NCBI GenBank assembly: GCA_037576215.1
Contig: JBANDB010000012.1
Span: 1,984,001 to 2,048,000 of the forward strand
Origin: Armillaria gallica
Lineage: Eukaryota; Basidiomycota; Agaricomycetes; Agaricales; Physalacriaceae
Reading direction: 5' to 3'
DNA length: 64,000 bases
A program made the translations under genes and the position numbers. Of the stretch, positions 35,999 through 47,810 are shown one piece after another. How positions within the stretch are numbered: the first letter of the stretch is position 1; the number at the start of each line of letters is the position of its first letter. The notes beneath the pieces are model-generated. The model saw only the letters and a program-made list of their open reading frames with translations, had not been told where the DNA came from and made no database searches.

Positions 35999-36350
35999 TC
36001 ATTCTAACGAATCTTTTAGTTGGGACTTGCTGTGACACCTGCCGCACTAACCCAAAGGATTGAACGAGTCAAACACATCAAGTGATGGGACTTACGGCAG
36101 GGTGATGGTTCGTCCCCCGTCGCTGTTAATAACAACCATCAGGGTGCCCTGTGTGTTTAAAAGCACTCGCATCGTGTAGTGGAGCGAGAACATAAATGCC
36201 ACATACGTCGGCACCACGGGATGTGGATTGGACAACTCCGCGTACGACTTGGCCTCTTGTGTCCCAGAAGAAAACACGAGTACCGACCTGCATCGCGCGA
36301 GTTAGGTGGAATAGTGCACAGAAGACTGTACGCACAGGCAGAGAGTTCAT
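35999..36350 (-). CDS. Small SH3/Tudor-like protein
   Basis: Three-exon mini-gene. The ATG at 36350 gives MNSLP; an intron GTGCGT...GATGCAG follows, then VGTRVFFWDTRGQVVRGVVQ and STSRGAD; then an intron GTATGT...ACACAG, then GTLMVVINSDGGRTITLP and a donor GTAAGT. The strand pattern (V..G..V..V, then DGG..TLP) resembles the short SH3-like or Tudor-like barrels of small fungal proteins, but I cannot name the family with certainty. Three acceptors in the last 50 bases give different short tails, so the stop (35999-36020 or so) is approximate. Total about 60 residues. It is divergent from the small gene at 36642. Confidence 0.5.
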
Positions 36351-36641
36351 AGCCAAAATAGTCGAACTGGGACACAATCGAGCGAGTCTTTTATCTGAGA
36401 CGAGAGCATAATGCACAGGGAGTTAAGTATTCACAGCAAGCGCTGCGAATCGAAGTCAGCCATCGAAAACTCGATCGGTGATAGGAATTGGGGGAAGGCC
36501 CTCGAAAACTTAACGAATGAAAATGTAAATGTAATTTCATTTAGAAGCTACTGTGTGAATCTCTGGAGGTTATCTTCATACGCCGCCGCCATGTCGGTTT
36601 ATGAGGGGTTTTCTGGGGTTTTGTGACGGTGGGTCCAAGTT

Positions 36642-36905
36642 ATGGGTCCACGCAATCGATCATGCATTCACCGGGCGAGTGGCCCAATCGAGATCAAGGT
36701 CCCGAAGAGGCACGACTGTACAGGTTTCGAACGTAATGTCGAAAAGTGCAGGGAGCGGCACCATTTCAGCTTCATTATGTATGAGGGAGACCAGTACTAC
36801 TACCGGTTTCCAGGAAGCGTCAGAGAAGTGGCAGAGGCGAGAGAAAAAGTACGAAGGCTCGGCAGGCGGTTACCATTCAGGATGCGAACTCCCAGTAAAA
36901 AATAG
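36642..36905 (+). CDS. Small basic hypothetical protein
   Basis: Single-exon frame of 87 codons with ATG and TAG: MGPRNRSCIHRASG..., IKVPKRHDCTGFERNVEKCR, YEGDQYYYRFPGSVREV and an Arg-rich end RRLGRRLPFRMRTPSKK. Very basic, with three cysteines. No family recognised. The coherent middle part and position between two genes make it plausible, but chance cannot be ruled out. Confidence 0.35.
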   Translation: MGPRNRSCIHRASGPIEIKVPKRHDCTGFERNVEKCRERHHFSFIMYEGDQYYYRFPGSVREVAEAREKVRRLGRRLPFRMRTPSKK

Positions 36906-37043
36906 CATCAGATTGACATGACGGATGAAGGAGCGCCTCGGATGTAAGTTCGACATTTCCCGGTGACGAAAATAGGAGAAATTTGTTCTTATTTACTTGA
37001 GAGGCCATTGCTCGTAGCTGAGTACCCTCACCTCGTTACAACA

Positions 37044-38572
37044 ATGCCGGCTCCATCGTCAACGTCTAAGGCAGCCACTGCCAGCGATATGTCTGTTATT
37101 TTAGTTACAGGATCGTACGACCACGAAATCCGTTTCTGGGAAGCTTGGAGTGGAATATGCTCTCGAACCATTGCTCGAACTGGGGAATCCGGTGTGCGTG
37201 CGTCTCTCGATACGTGTAATTGCAGTGTTCATACCTTGTTATTAGCAAGTAAACCGCCTCGCGATATCCCCAGAGTTAGCTACCGCTCAGTCCCCTTGTT
37301 TGCTTCCATCTACTGATTTGTGCCCTCCAGCAAGCGGCTTCTCGCGGCTGCGATACATAAAAAAGTTAACGTTTATGAAATATCCAACGTGACCAACGAG
37401 CCTATAATTGTCTCATGCGTTGTCTACTGCGTATTTTTGACTCATTACACTTAGCTCGTCACTTTTGATGGACACACCAAGAACGTGACGTCTATCCAAT
37501 TTCACAGCGAGGGAAAATGGCTAGTGACAGGAAGCGAAGATGGTACTATCAAAATATGGGATCTTCGGTACGAGATCGAACCCTTATTCTCCTTACTAAG
37601 TTTGATCCACCACCTCTTCTCCCAGAAATCCACATTTACATCGAACATACGATAATACCGCTCCTGGCAGGACTATTTCTCCCTTTGGTTCTACCATCTC
37701 CTGATATTGATCTCGATTTTGTTTTTCCAGTCAATGATGTCTGCGTTCATCCCAACCAAGGTGAATTGATATCGTGCGACCAGGCAGGAAGCATTAAACA
37801 ATGGGATTTGTCCGAGAATATCTGCTCTCATGAACTTGTGGGTTGCTCACGTTGTTCTGCATGCTTCATTCATTCGTCTCTTTACAGACTCCGGCGGGTG
37901 ATATTCCAATGCGATCGGTAACTCTAGCTTCCGATGGTTCATGTTTAGTTGCCGGAAACAATAAAGTGAGTCTGTGTAAATAATGATTCTACAAACTTTT
38001 CAGGCTGCTGTTGCAAGGGCCAATGCTACGTGTGGAAGCTAAATGATGAGGCTTCTGGCCTCCCACGCTTTCAAGCAGTGACAACCTTCCATGCCCACAA
38101 CAAATATCTTACGTGTTGTCTTCTCAGCCCCGATACGAAGTAAATATTCCTCCTCGTTTTGATGTGGCTCATTCATAAACTGCCGTGCTAGATGCCTAGC
38201 GACCTGTTCCGCGGATACCACCGTCAAGATATGGTCCATCTCTCACAATTTTGAGTTCAGGCAGGAGAAGATCCTCACTGGGCATCAGCGGTGGGTTTGG
38301 GACTGCGCTTTCAGCGCAGATTCGGCCTATCTTGTCACAGGTACGTTAAGCTATTCCTATTCTGTCGATTTGCTGTAACTCAAATCATTTTCCCTCGGAG
38401 CTTCCTCTGACCACTCCGCGAGGCTTTGGGAGATGGCATCTGGAGAAACTGTAAGGCAATACAATGGCCACCACAAGGGTATGTCGACAATCAAGAGCGT
38501 CTTGGCAGGCAGTTGATGTCTTCTCTGGACTTAGCGGCTGTTTGCTGCGCACTTCACGATGGCGCCGGCTAA
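37044..38572 (+). CDS. LST8: TOR complex WD40 subunit LST8
   Basis: Seven-bladed WD40 propeller bound to the TOR kinase domain in TORC1 and TORC2. The ATG at 37044 gives a short Ser/Ala-rich lead and then [20 protein letters not shown], the LST8 first blade. Later blades: [40 protein letters not shown] and [84 protein letters not shown], and [20 protein letters not shown] with [20 protein letters not shown]. The end is [11 protein letters not shown] and TAA at 38570-38572. About ten short introns; one appears to use a GC donor (37667-37730). Confidence 0.94.
37667..37730 (+). other. Probable GC-AG intron in LST8
   Basis: Exon 37626-37666 ends in ACC GCT CCT G. The intron would start GCAGGACT and end TTTTTCCAG, and the next exon starts TC AAT GAT. 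The join restores TAPVNDVC, the conserved start of a blade. No GT donor nearby gives this. Confidence 0.65.
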
Positions 38573-40140
38573 GTTCCTATCACGTGTCTTCGCATACGGT
38601 TTGTTCCACTCCGCAGCGTCAGCTGAAAGCTAGAGGACGAGATTGAAGGAGGTCTGTCGGCTTGCGTCTCTCCAGATTCGATTCAGGTCGCTAGTTATCG
38701 GCTCTTGTGAACGCCTCGTGTATGCAATAGCCAGTTCTAGAATGGAATCGACTTACGGGTCAGCCTCCAATTATCTTCGAGGACTCATTCCCGATATCCC
38801 GCGCCTGCCTGGGAGACTCATCGGGAAAGTGTCGGATTCATCATGTGTGCAGTCCTATATGTTTGTGTCCGTCAGAGTTCATCAAGCCGGAATAACTGAC
38901 ACCGAGCAATCTTCCGTTGTGCTTCTGTCCAAGACAATGTATGAGAGAAACGTAGTTAATACAGCACAGCGTCATTAAAGCCTCCGCCTTGTATCAGAAT
39001 TTTCAATTTGTTGAGAATGGATGACTGTTATTGTTTCATACCTGAGTCCTATTGGCGTGAGATGACCAGGACGTGGTGCCTAGTTACTTGGATTTGCGTG
39101 CTCACCCCTGAAACCTGACGCTGTCAAGGGTAGGTAGTACTAGGGACATCTGAGAGACACATTTGGAGGGCTACAGTCACACCGTCATTGCCTTCTTGAT
39201 TATCAGATATAGCTTCAACTCTATCTCGTTCCGTTTCTGCCAGAAACGGGTATCTTCCCATATTGCGATAACATGGAAGGCCTTACTGCGGGCGCTGAAA
39301 TGAAGAACGCGTCACCGATGAAGTCAGCCAGGGTTCAGGAAGACCTGGGTAGAACATGTCAAGCATTGCGTGTGTCGGGTGCTAGTAGGTCGTATACCCC
39401 AAATCTTGGAGGAACTTTTAAAAGATATGGCTCAGGCTGTACTGAAACCACATTTGCATCCGATATTTCTTCAGATCTTCTCAACGTCATTAGGAGACAA
39501 CAGTGAATACATATGGATCATAGATCCTATTGACTCGCGGGAGAACTTGATCCACAGCTATCTCCCCAAATCTCATTCTTGGCTCTGTAATTACCTGTAA
39601 TTACCCCACGTTCAAGACTTCGACTGGATGGTGGAAGCGAGTAGTACTATGCACGTTCTTGGATGCAGATGGTGGCGAGAGTCGAGAATTCGATGCAAAT
39701 ACCAGCTTTCCGAGATCAACCGGCACCTTTGATCGTCAATCGTGATCGCCTGGGGCCGCCATTTAATTTTTTGCTGTACCTTACCCCCTTTGCCCATCTT
39801 TACCCGACAACTGTATATAAGCAAGCCCAGTGTCGCGGATTTCTGCGTCCGGCTGCCACACATGATCCAGCCGAGTAATGCCATGCCATCGACAAGAGTA
39901 AGCCACATGAGCAATGACCATAAGGTGTTTGAAGGAAAGCCGTAAGGGCCGTTCTTGGCCGGGGCTTCGAGCCAATCAGAAATGCCGGATTTTCGGCCGA
40001 GGTCTGCGGAGTGGTATGTGTCCGCGCGATCCGTTCTTCCTTCCCTTCCACCAGGACCAGTTTGCAAATTCTTTTCAACAGTCCATTCATATTTTTCCTC
40101 CTCTTTGACCAGCTACCACCAGTATCCTCTTGTTAGTTCT
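38573..40140. other. LST8-GLT1 intergenic region, no clear gene
   Basis: About 1.57 kb. A frame of 77 codons starts with ATG at 39273 (MEGLTAGAEMKNASPMKSAR...), but nothing supports it. The last part is pyrimidine-rich and probably holds the GLT1 promoter. Confidence 0.5.
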
Positions 40141-43100
40141 ATGGCCAGTGTTGCCGTCGCTACCCCTTCCTTGTCAGATTCTTTCCCTCTAGTATCCGAG
40201 TCTGCATCTGCAGAAAATATTACTGGCTTCCATGCCGTCGAACGTGATCCTAATTCTTGGGCAGGAGCCCTTCCCGCTAATCAGGGTCTGTACTCCAACG
40301 AGAACGAGAAAGATTCCTGTGGTGTAGGTTTCCTGTGCCATATCAAAGGGCAGCCCAGTCACAAAATCGTATCCGATGCTCGACATCTGCTCTGTGCAAT
40401 GACTCACAGAGGTGCTACCGGCGCTGACAGCAGAGATGGAGACGGGGCTGGTGTGATGACTGCCATTCCGCACGAATTCTTCAAAAGAGAGGCTGAAAGA
40501 GACATTGGCTGCGTTCTTCCTGAGTCCGGAGAGTACGCAGTTGGCAACGTTTTCTTCAAAGCCAACGACCCCGTCCTTCTTCAAACTCAGCAGGCAACCT
40601 TTGCCAAGATTGCCAACGACCTCGGTTTGCGAGTCCTGGGATGGCGAGAAGTCCCTACTGATGGGACGATTCTCGGCCCAGCAGCGAGTAGCAAGGAACC
40701 GGCTATTGTTCAGCCGTTTGTTGTTCTTCGAGCTCATTATGGCGATGGTAGCATCTGCCAAGGTGGGACTTTCGATGCAAAATACTTTGAGCTTCAGCTC
40801 TATGTTCTCCGCAAGCGCGCAACTCATAGCATGTTTGTGATTTCGCTCTTATGTGTTCTCAACGAAACTTATTGTATCCCGGACTTATTTTCGTTGTATA
40901 AAGTACGCTCGCGAAAGGTTTCTACGTTTGTTCGCTGTCATCAAAGAACATCGTATACAAGGGCCAACTTACCCCGCCGCAAGTGTACAACTACTACCAC
41001 GATCTCAACCATGTCTTATATCGCGCTCACTTCACTCTGGTACATTCGCGTTTCTCGACGAATACGTTTCCCAGCTGGGACCGGGCACAGCCCATGAGAT
41101 GGGCGGCGCATAATGGTATGTCACGAGAACGCGCTTGCAATACAGCTTTCTGATCCACATCAAAGGTGAAATCAATACTGTTCGAGGAAACAAGAATTGG
41201 ATGCGTGCTCGAGAAGGCGTGCTCCACTCCAAGAATTTCGGCGATCAACTTGAGCAATTGTATCCCATCATAGAGACCGGCGGATCCGACTCTGCTGCTT
41301 TTGACAATGTTCTTGAGCTTCTCGTGGTCAACGGTGTCGTCACTCTTCCCGAGGCCATCATGATGTTGATTCCGGAGGCCTGGCAAGGTAACGAGAACAT
41401 GGAGCCAGGGAAGAGAGCATTCTATAACTGGGCGGCTTGTCTTCAGGAGCCATGGGACGGTCCCGCGCTGTTCGCGTTCAGCGATGGTCGGTTCTGCGGT
41501 GCAAATCTTGATCGCAATGGCCTTCGACCCTGCCGATACGTCGTCACTAGCGATGACATCATGGTCTGTGCGTCTGAAGTCGGCGTCATATCTGTTCCTC
41601 CCGAAAAAGTCGTACAGAAGGGCCGCCTGAAGCCAGGTCGCATGTTGCTCGTTGATACTCAAGAAGGAAGGATTGTTGACGACAAGGAGCTGAAAAGAGC
41701 CACCGCTTCCAAACAGAACTTTGCTTCCTGGGTTGAAGCTCACGTTCTTCACGTACCCAACATCATGAAACGGGCTCGACGCAGTCATGTTGTCCTTGAG
41801 CCTGTCCTTGATGACTCTCCTCTTAGCAATGACCCAAAGCTATTGGCGTTTGGTTTCACTGTCGAGCAGCTCAACCTGCTCATGCTTCCCATGCTTTCCG
41901 ATGGGAAGGAAGCTTTAGGATCAATGGGTAATGACGCTCCTTTAGCCGTGATGGCTACTCAACCTCGTCTTATCTATGACTATTTCCGTCAACTCTTCGC
42001 TCAAGTCACGAATCCTCCCATTGATCCCATCCGTGAAAACATCGTCATGTCTCTGGAAGCGTACGTTGGCCCGGAAGGCAACTTGCTAGAGATGAAACCT
42101 GAACAATGTCACCGTATTATGTTACCCTCGCCTCTCATCTCCATCGAAGAGATGAACGCCATGAAGAACCTCAAATCTGCCTATAACACCTGGCCATCCA
42201 GAACTATCGACATCACGTTCCCAAAGGAAGAAGGTCTTCCCGGTTATCAACTTGCTCTAGAGCGAGTCTGCAGTGAAGCCACCGAAGCCATCGACGATGG
42301 CGTGAAGGTGGTTATTCTTTCGGATCGAGCAACAAGCTCTGGTCGCGTTCCACTTTCAGCCCTGATTGCCTGTGGAGGCGTTCATCATCATCTCGTTCTT
42401 CAGAAGAAACGTGCGAAGATTGCCTTGATGGTGGAAACCGGAGAGGCTCGTGAAGTTCACCACCTCTGTGTTCTGGTTGGTTATGGTGCCGATGCCGTTT
42501 GCCCGTGGTTGGTGATGGAAACTATACACAAAGTTGGACGAGAGAAACTGTACGCTTTTCGGCATGCGATTTGTTTAATTGTGCTCATTCTTTTCTTAGT
42601 ATCAAAGCCGACAAAACAGTCGCTGAGCTTATGGAAAACTACCGATACTCTGTCGACAACGGTATTCTAAAGGTCATGTCGAAGATGGGCATCTCCACGT
42701 TGCAATCCTACAAGGGCGCTCAGATTTTTGAAATTCTTGGACTACACAGTCAGGTCGTCGAACGATGTTTTATCGGTACGGCGAGCCGAGTCCAAGGGAC
42801 CACCTTCGATCTTCTCGCGATGGATGCTTTTGAGCTCCATGAGCGTGGTTGGCCAACTCGTGATACCATCATCCCCCCCGGCATGCCTGAGTCAGGAGAA
42901 TATCATTGGCGTGACGGAGGTGAAGCCCATATCAACGACCCAACGGGTATCGCCAACCTACAGGACGCAGTTAGGGAGAAAAATCAAGGAGCCTATGATG
43001 CGTACTCCCGGAATGCCAATGAACAGGTTAAACGAGTTCAATTACGTGGACTGCTAGAATTTAGATATGAGAACGCCACCGCTATTCCTATCGAACAGGT

Positions 43101-46100
43101 CGAGCCCTGGAACGAAATCGTTCGTCGATTCGTCACCGGCGCTATGTCATATGGGTCTATCTCGATGGAAGCACACTCCACTCTTGCTGTCGCTATGAAT
43201 CGTCTTGGTGGAAAGTCCAACACTGGTGAAGGAGGTGAAGATGCAGAGCGGTCCCTAATTCTCAGCAACGGTGACACTATGCGCTCTGCCATTAAGCAGG
43301 TTGCATCTGGAAGGTTCGGCGTTACTTCCAACTATCTGGCCGATGCGGACGAGCTCCAAATCAAGATGGCACAAGGTGCGAAGCCTGGAGAGGGTGGTGA
43401 ACTACCAGGACACAAAGTTTCGGGATCTATTGCACGCACCCGTCACTCTACCGCCGGTGTTGGGCTAATTTCTCCTCCTCCACATCACGACATTTATTCT
43501 ATCGAAGACTTGAAACAACTCATCTACGATCTCAAGTGTTCGAACCCCCGTGCCCGTGTTTCCGTGAAGCTAGTGTCAGAAGTCGGCGTTGGTATTGTAG
43601 CGAGTGGTGTCGCGAAGGCCAAGGCAGACCACATACTTATTTCTGGTCACGACGGTGGCACCGGGGCTTCCCGATGGACGGGGATCAAATACGCAGGTTT
43701 ACCGTGGGAACTAGGTTTGGCGGAGACACATCAGACCTTGGTGTTGAATGACCTTCGTGGCCGAGTCACCGTCCAAACCGATGGTCAGATCCGAACGGGC
43801 CGGGATATTGCCATTGCATGCTTGTTGGGTGCGGAAGAATGGGGTTTCGCTACAACGCCGTTAATTGCGATGGGTTGTATCATGATGCGAAAATGTCATC
43901 GTACGTTTATTTATGATTGTTCACACACTAATGTTTTACTGATATTTCCGACCAGTGAACACTTGCCCTGTGGGCATTGCCACCCAGGATCCCCAACTTC
44001 GTGCCAAGTTTGCTGGCCAGCCCGAACAAGTCATCAACTTTTTCTATTATCTTGCGGAGGAATTGCGCAGTTACATGGCTAAGCTCGGTTTCCGTACTAT
44101 CAACGAGATGGTTGGACGAGCGGATATGCTCAAGGTCGACGAGAAGTTGCGCACACCTAAGACTGCACACCTAGACCTTTCTGCTCTCTTGAAACCGGCT
44201 TGGCAGATGCGTCCCGGTGCAGCAACGTACCGCGTCCGCTCACAGGATCACAAGTTGTATATCCGACTGGACAATAAGTTCATTGATGAATCCGAGCCGG
44301 CTCTCACCAAAGGTCTCCCTGTCCACATCGATTGTGACGTTACTAATACCGACCGTGCTCTGGGAACTTCACTGTCGTATCGAGTCTCTAAGTCCTACGG
44401 CGAAGAAGGGCTTCCAAAAGATACTATCCATATACAAATGCGCGGATCCGCTGGCCAGTCTTGCGGTGCCTTCCTTGCACCAGGTATCACTATTGAACTT
44501 GAAGGTGATGCAAACGATTACGTCGGTAAAGGTCTTTCTGGAGGTCGTTTGATCGTATTTCCGCCTAAAGGGTCGACATTCAAGGCCGAAGAGAATGTCA
44601 TCATCGGAAACGTCTGTTTGTATGGTGCTACGTCCGGCGAAGCCTTCATTCGTGGCATCGCTGCTGAGCGTTTCGCGGTCAGGAACTCTGGTGCCAATGC
44701 TGTCGTCGAGGGGACTGGTGACCACGGCTGCGAGTATATGACCGGCGGACGAGTGGTTGTTCTTGGCACAACTGGGCGCAACTTTGCAGCGGGAATGAGT
44801 GGAGGTATCGCCTACGTCCTCGACACAGCTCACACGTTCGCCTCAAAGGTAAATATGGAGATGGTGGAGCTCGGCAAAGTCACTGATCCCCGTGAAATCG
44901 CCGCCCTGCGCAGCCTCATTGAAGATCATCGTCATTATACTGGCTCTGAGGTAGCGGACCGGGTATTGCACGATTTCCACCACCTTCTACCCTTGTTCGT
45001 CCGGGTGATGCCTCTGGATTACAAACGAGTATTGGAGGAGCAAGCTGCTCGCCAGAAGGAGGAGAAGATGAGGCAAAATGTCATTGACCTCATTCCTTCA
45101 CGGACAGCCAGCCAAGTCGATCTGGCTTCCGAAGGCCTGGAAGATATCCTTCTCCCCAAAGGCCCTCTGTCGCAGTCTCTTCCAATGACTCCCAAGTCTC
45201 GTCACGAGCCCTCGGTGGTTGACCTTGAGGATTCCATTATAGATGATTCATCGACGAAGCTGCGTCTGAATAAGTTAGACAAAACTCGTGGCTTCATGAA
45301 GTACAAGCGCTTGGGCGAGGCCTACCGCCCTCCTCGCAAGCGTGTCAAGGACTGGAAGGAGATCTCCACTCGTTTGACCGAAAGCGAGCTCAAGTACCAA
45401 TCTGCTCGTTGTATGGACTGTGGTGTACCCTTCTGCCAGTCCGACACCGGTTGTCCTATCTCAAATATCATTCCAAAGTGGAATGATCTTGTCTTCAAAG
45501 GCCAATGGAGGGATGCACTTAATCGACTCTTGATGACCAACAACTTCCCCGAGTTCACCGGACGTGTGTGCCCTGCACCTTGCGAAGGGGCTTGTGTTCT
45601 TGGAATCAACGAGCAGCCTGTCGGTATCAAAAGCATTGAATGCGCTATCATCGATAAGGTATGTTGTGCTTTTTATGGGCACACTTTCAACTAACGGCGA
45701 TTTCTTTGAACTTAGGGCTTCGAAATGGGATGGATGGCCCCGAATCCTCCTTCCTTCCGAACCGGCAAGAAGGTTGCCGTCATAGGTTCAGGCCCCGCAG
45801 GATTGGCATGTGCTGATCAGCTCAACAAAGCGGGTCATCTGGTCACCGTCTATGATCGAAATGATCGCTTTGGAGGCTTGTTGATGTACGGTATTCCAAA
45901 GTGAGTCATACGACCGTTTCTTGTTGCTCTTGTGCACAGTTTCTGAATGTTTGTTCTAGCATGAAACTTGATAAGTCTGTTGTTCAGCGGCGTCTTGATC
46001 TCATGGCTGCTGAAGGCATCGTACGTTTTCCGTGACGTTCCTGCGTGGCCCGACGATCTTACATATTTTTGCAGACCTTTGTCTCTAATGCAAACGTTGG

Positions 46101-47379
46101 AGTTGACATTGACGCCAACACGCTTCGGGAGGAGAATGATGCCGTCGTTCTTTGCACCGGCGCCACATGGCCTCGAGACTTGAAAATCCCTAACCGCGAA
46201 GTCAATGGTATACACTTCGCCATGGAGTTCTTGCAGGTATGTCTTGTGTGTGAGTGACGAGTGTGTGTTGACAGTCTGCGCAGCTCAACACGAAGTCTCT
46301 CCTTGACTCTGAGCTTGAGAACGGTAACTACATCAACGCGAAAGGCAAAGACGTGATCGTGATCGGAGGTGGTGACACTGGAAACGATTGTATCGGAACC
46401 TCTATGCGCCACGGCGCGAAGTCTGTTACGAATTTCGAGCTGCTGCCCAGGCCACCGGTCTCTCGTGGAAGGGACAACCCCTGGCCGCAATGGCCTCGGT
46501 AAGTTCATCGTCCGTCCATTATGACACGTCGAGCTAATGGGGTTGCCAGGATCTTCCGCACTGACTACGGACATACGGAAGTTGCTGCCCACTTTGGCAA
46601 TGGTATGTCTGCTGATCATTTAATATGGATACTTTTGAACAAGTCGTGTGAGCAGATCCTCGCGAATACTGTATCTCCACCAAGGACTTTGTCGTTGATG
46701 AAGAAGGTCAGCTCAAAGGTTTGAATACCGGTGTGTTGGAAATACCATTCTGTTTGAAAATCAGACTCATATTGCAATGACAGTTCGCGTCGAATGGACC
46801 AAAGACAGTGGCGGAAGGTGGAAGATGGAGGAAGTTCCTGGATCTGAAAAGTTCTTCCCTGCACAGCTCGTTTTCCTTGCCCTCGGTTTCCTGGGTCCTC
46901 AGGTTGAAGCCATCAAAGCTTTGGGGCTCAAGCAGGACGCCCGTTCTAACATCCAGACGCCCTTCAAAGTCAGGCACTTTCTTTTGTTCTGTTGATGATT
47001 GCAAATTTAACCCTTCTGCAGAAATATTCAACCAACGTTGAGGGTGTCTTCGCTGCCGGTGACTGCAGACGTGGACAGTCCTTGATTGTTTGGGGTATCA
47101 AGTGAGCTATCACGAACATTCCGTGTACGTTAATAGTTCTCATGCCAACACTTCTACCAGCGAGGGTCGTGGCGCTGCTGCCGAAGTCGACGGATATCTC
47201 AGTGCAGGGTCTACCCGCCTTCCCAGTGCGGGAGGTATTAAGACACGGGTAAGACATAATGCGACTCTTCTTTTCTTTTTTCAACCTCAGCGACGCTGAC
47301 TTGCAATTGATCATTCTAGTTCTTCACACCGCCTCCCACCAACCTTGGAAAGCATTTTGAGGTTACCGTCAGCGCTTGA
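40141..47379 (+). CDS. GLT1: Glutamate synthase (NADH), GOGAT
   Basis: Converts glutamine, 2-oxoglutarate and NADH to two glutamates; central to ammonia assimilation. The ATG at 40141 precedes a propeptide; the catalytic nucleophile is Cys60 in [10 protein letters not shown]. The GATase-II domain ([36 protein letters not shown]) is followed by the central domain and then the FMN synthase domain with [25 protein letters not shown] and [12 protein letters not shown]. The 3Fe-4S motif [17 protein letters not shown] spans an intron near 43900-43960. Next are the beta-helix ([14 protein letters not shown]) and a beta-type half with 4Fe-4S cysteines ([21 protein letters not shown]) and the nucleotide folds [17 protein letters not shown] and [13 protein letters not shown]. 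The end is [10 protein letters not shown] and TGA. Roughly 2,100-2,170 residues, as usual for fungal single-chain GOGAT; introns are mostly in the 3' third. No lesions seen. Confidence 0.97.
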
Positions 47380-47810
47380 TCTTCGCGCGATGGCATGCCT
47401 TAGATCTAAAGGATACTATATATTTTGGGGTGAACAAGTAACGATTTGTGACGATTGTACGACTAGCTTAGGTACCTTATTTTTCGGGGCGACAATTGCG
47501 ATCAGCCTCTGGAGTTTCTGTTGGAATTCCTTAAAAATCCTGTATTATACAGTCAATACCGATTAGTTGTCTAGTATAACGCAATCCATGTTCAAGGAAT
47601 GCTGCAGTCGCATGTCCTGTGACTGCCCCGGATATGTGGACCGCTATTTGGTGGGGACGGATCAGCCAAACTTGGCATGTCTCGTCGCCGTCTGTAGGCC
47701 TCATTCCCTATACCTTGCACTGACCTTGAGGCATTCTTGACGCAACTTTTACAACAACCACGACTTTCGCGCTATCTTGAGTCGACTTGGCTGACTCTCA
47801 GTTCGTCACT

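Noticed and set aside
40189..41788. Long minus-strand open frames opposite GLT1 (40189-40827 and 41027-41788)
   Set aside because: They mirror the strongly conserved glutamate synthase exons and have no family features of their own.
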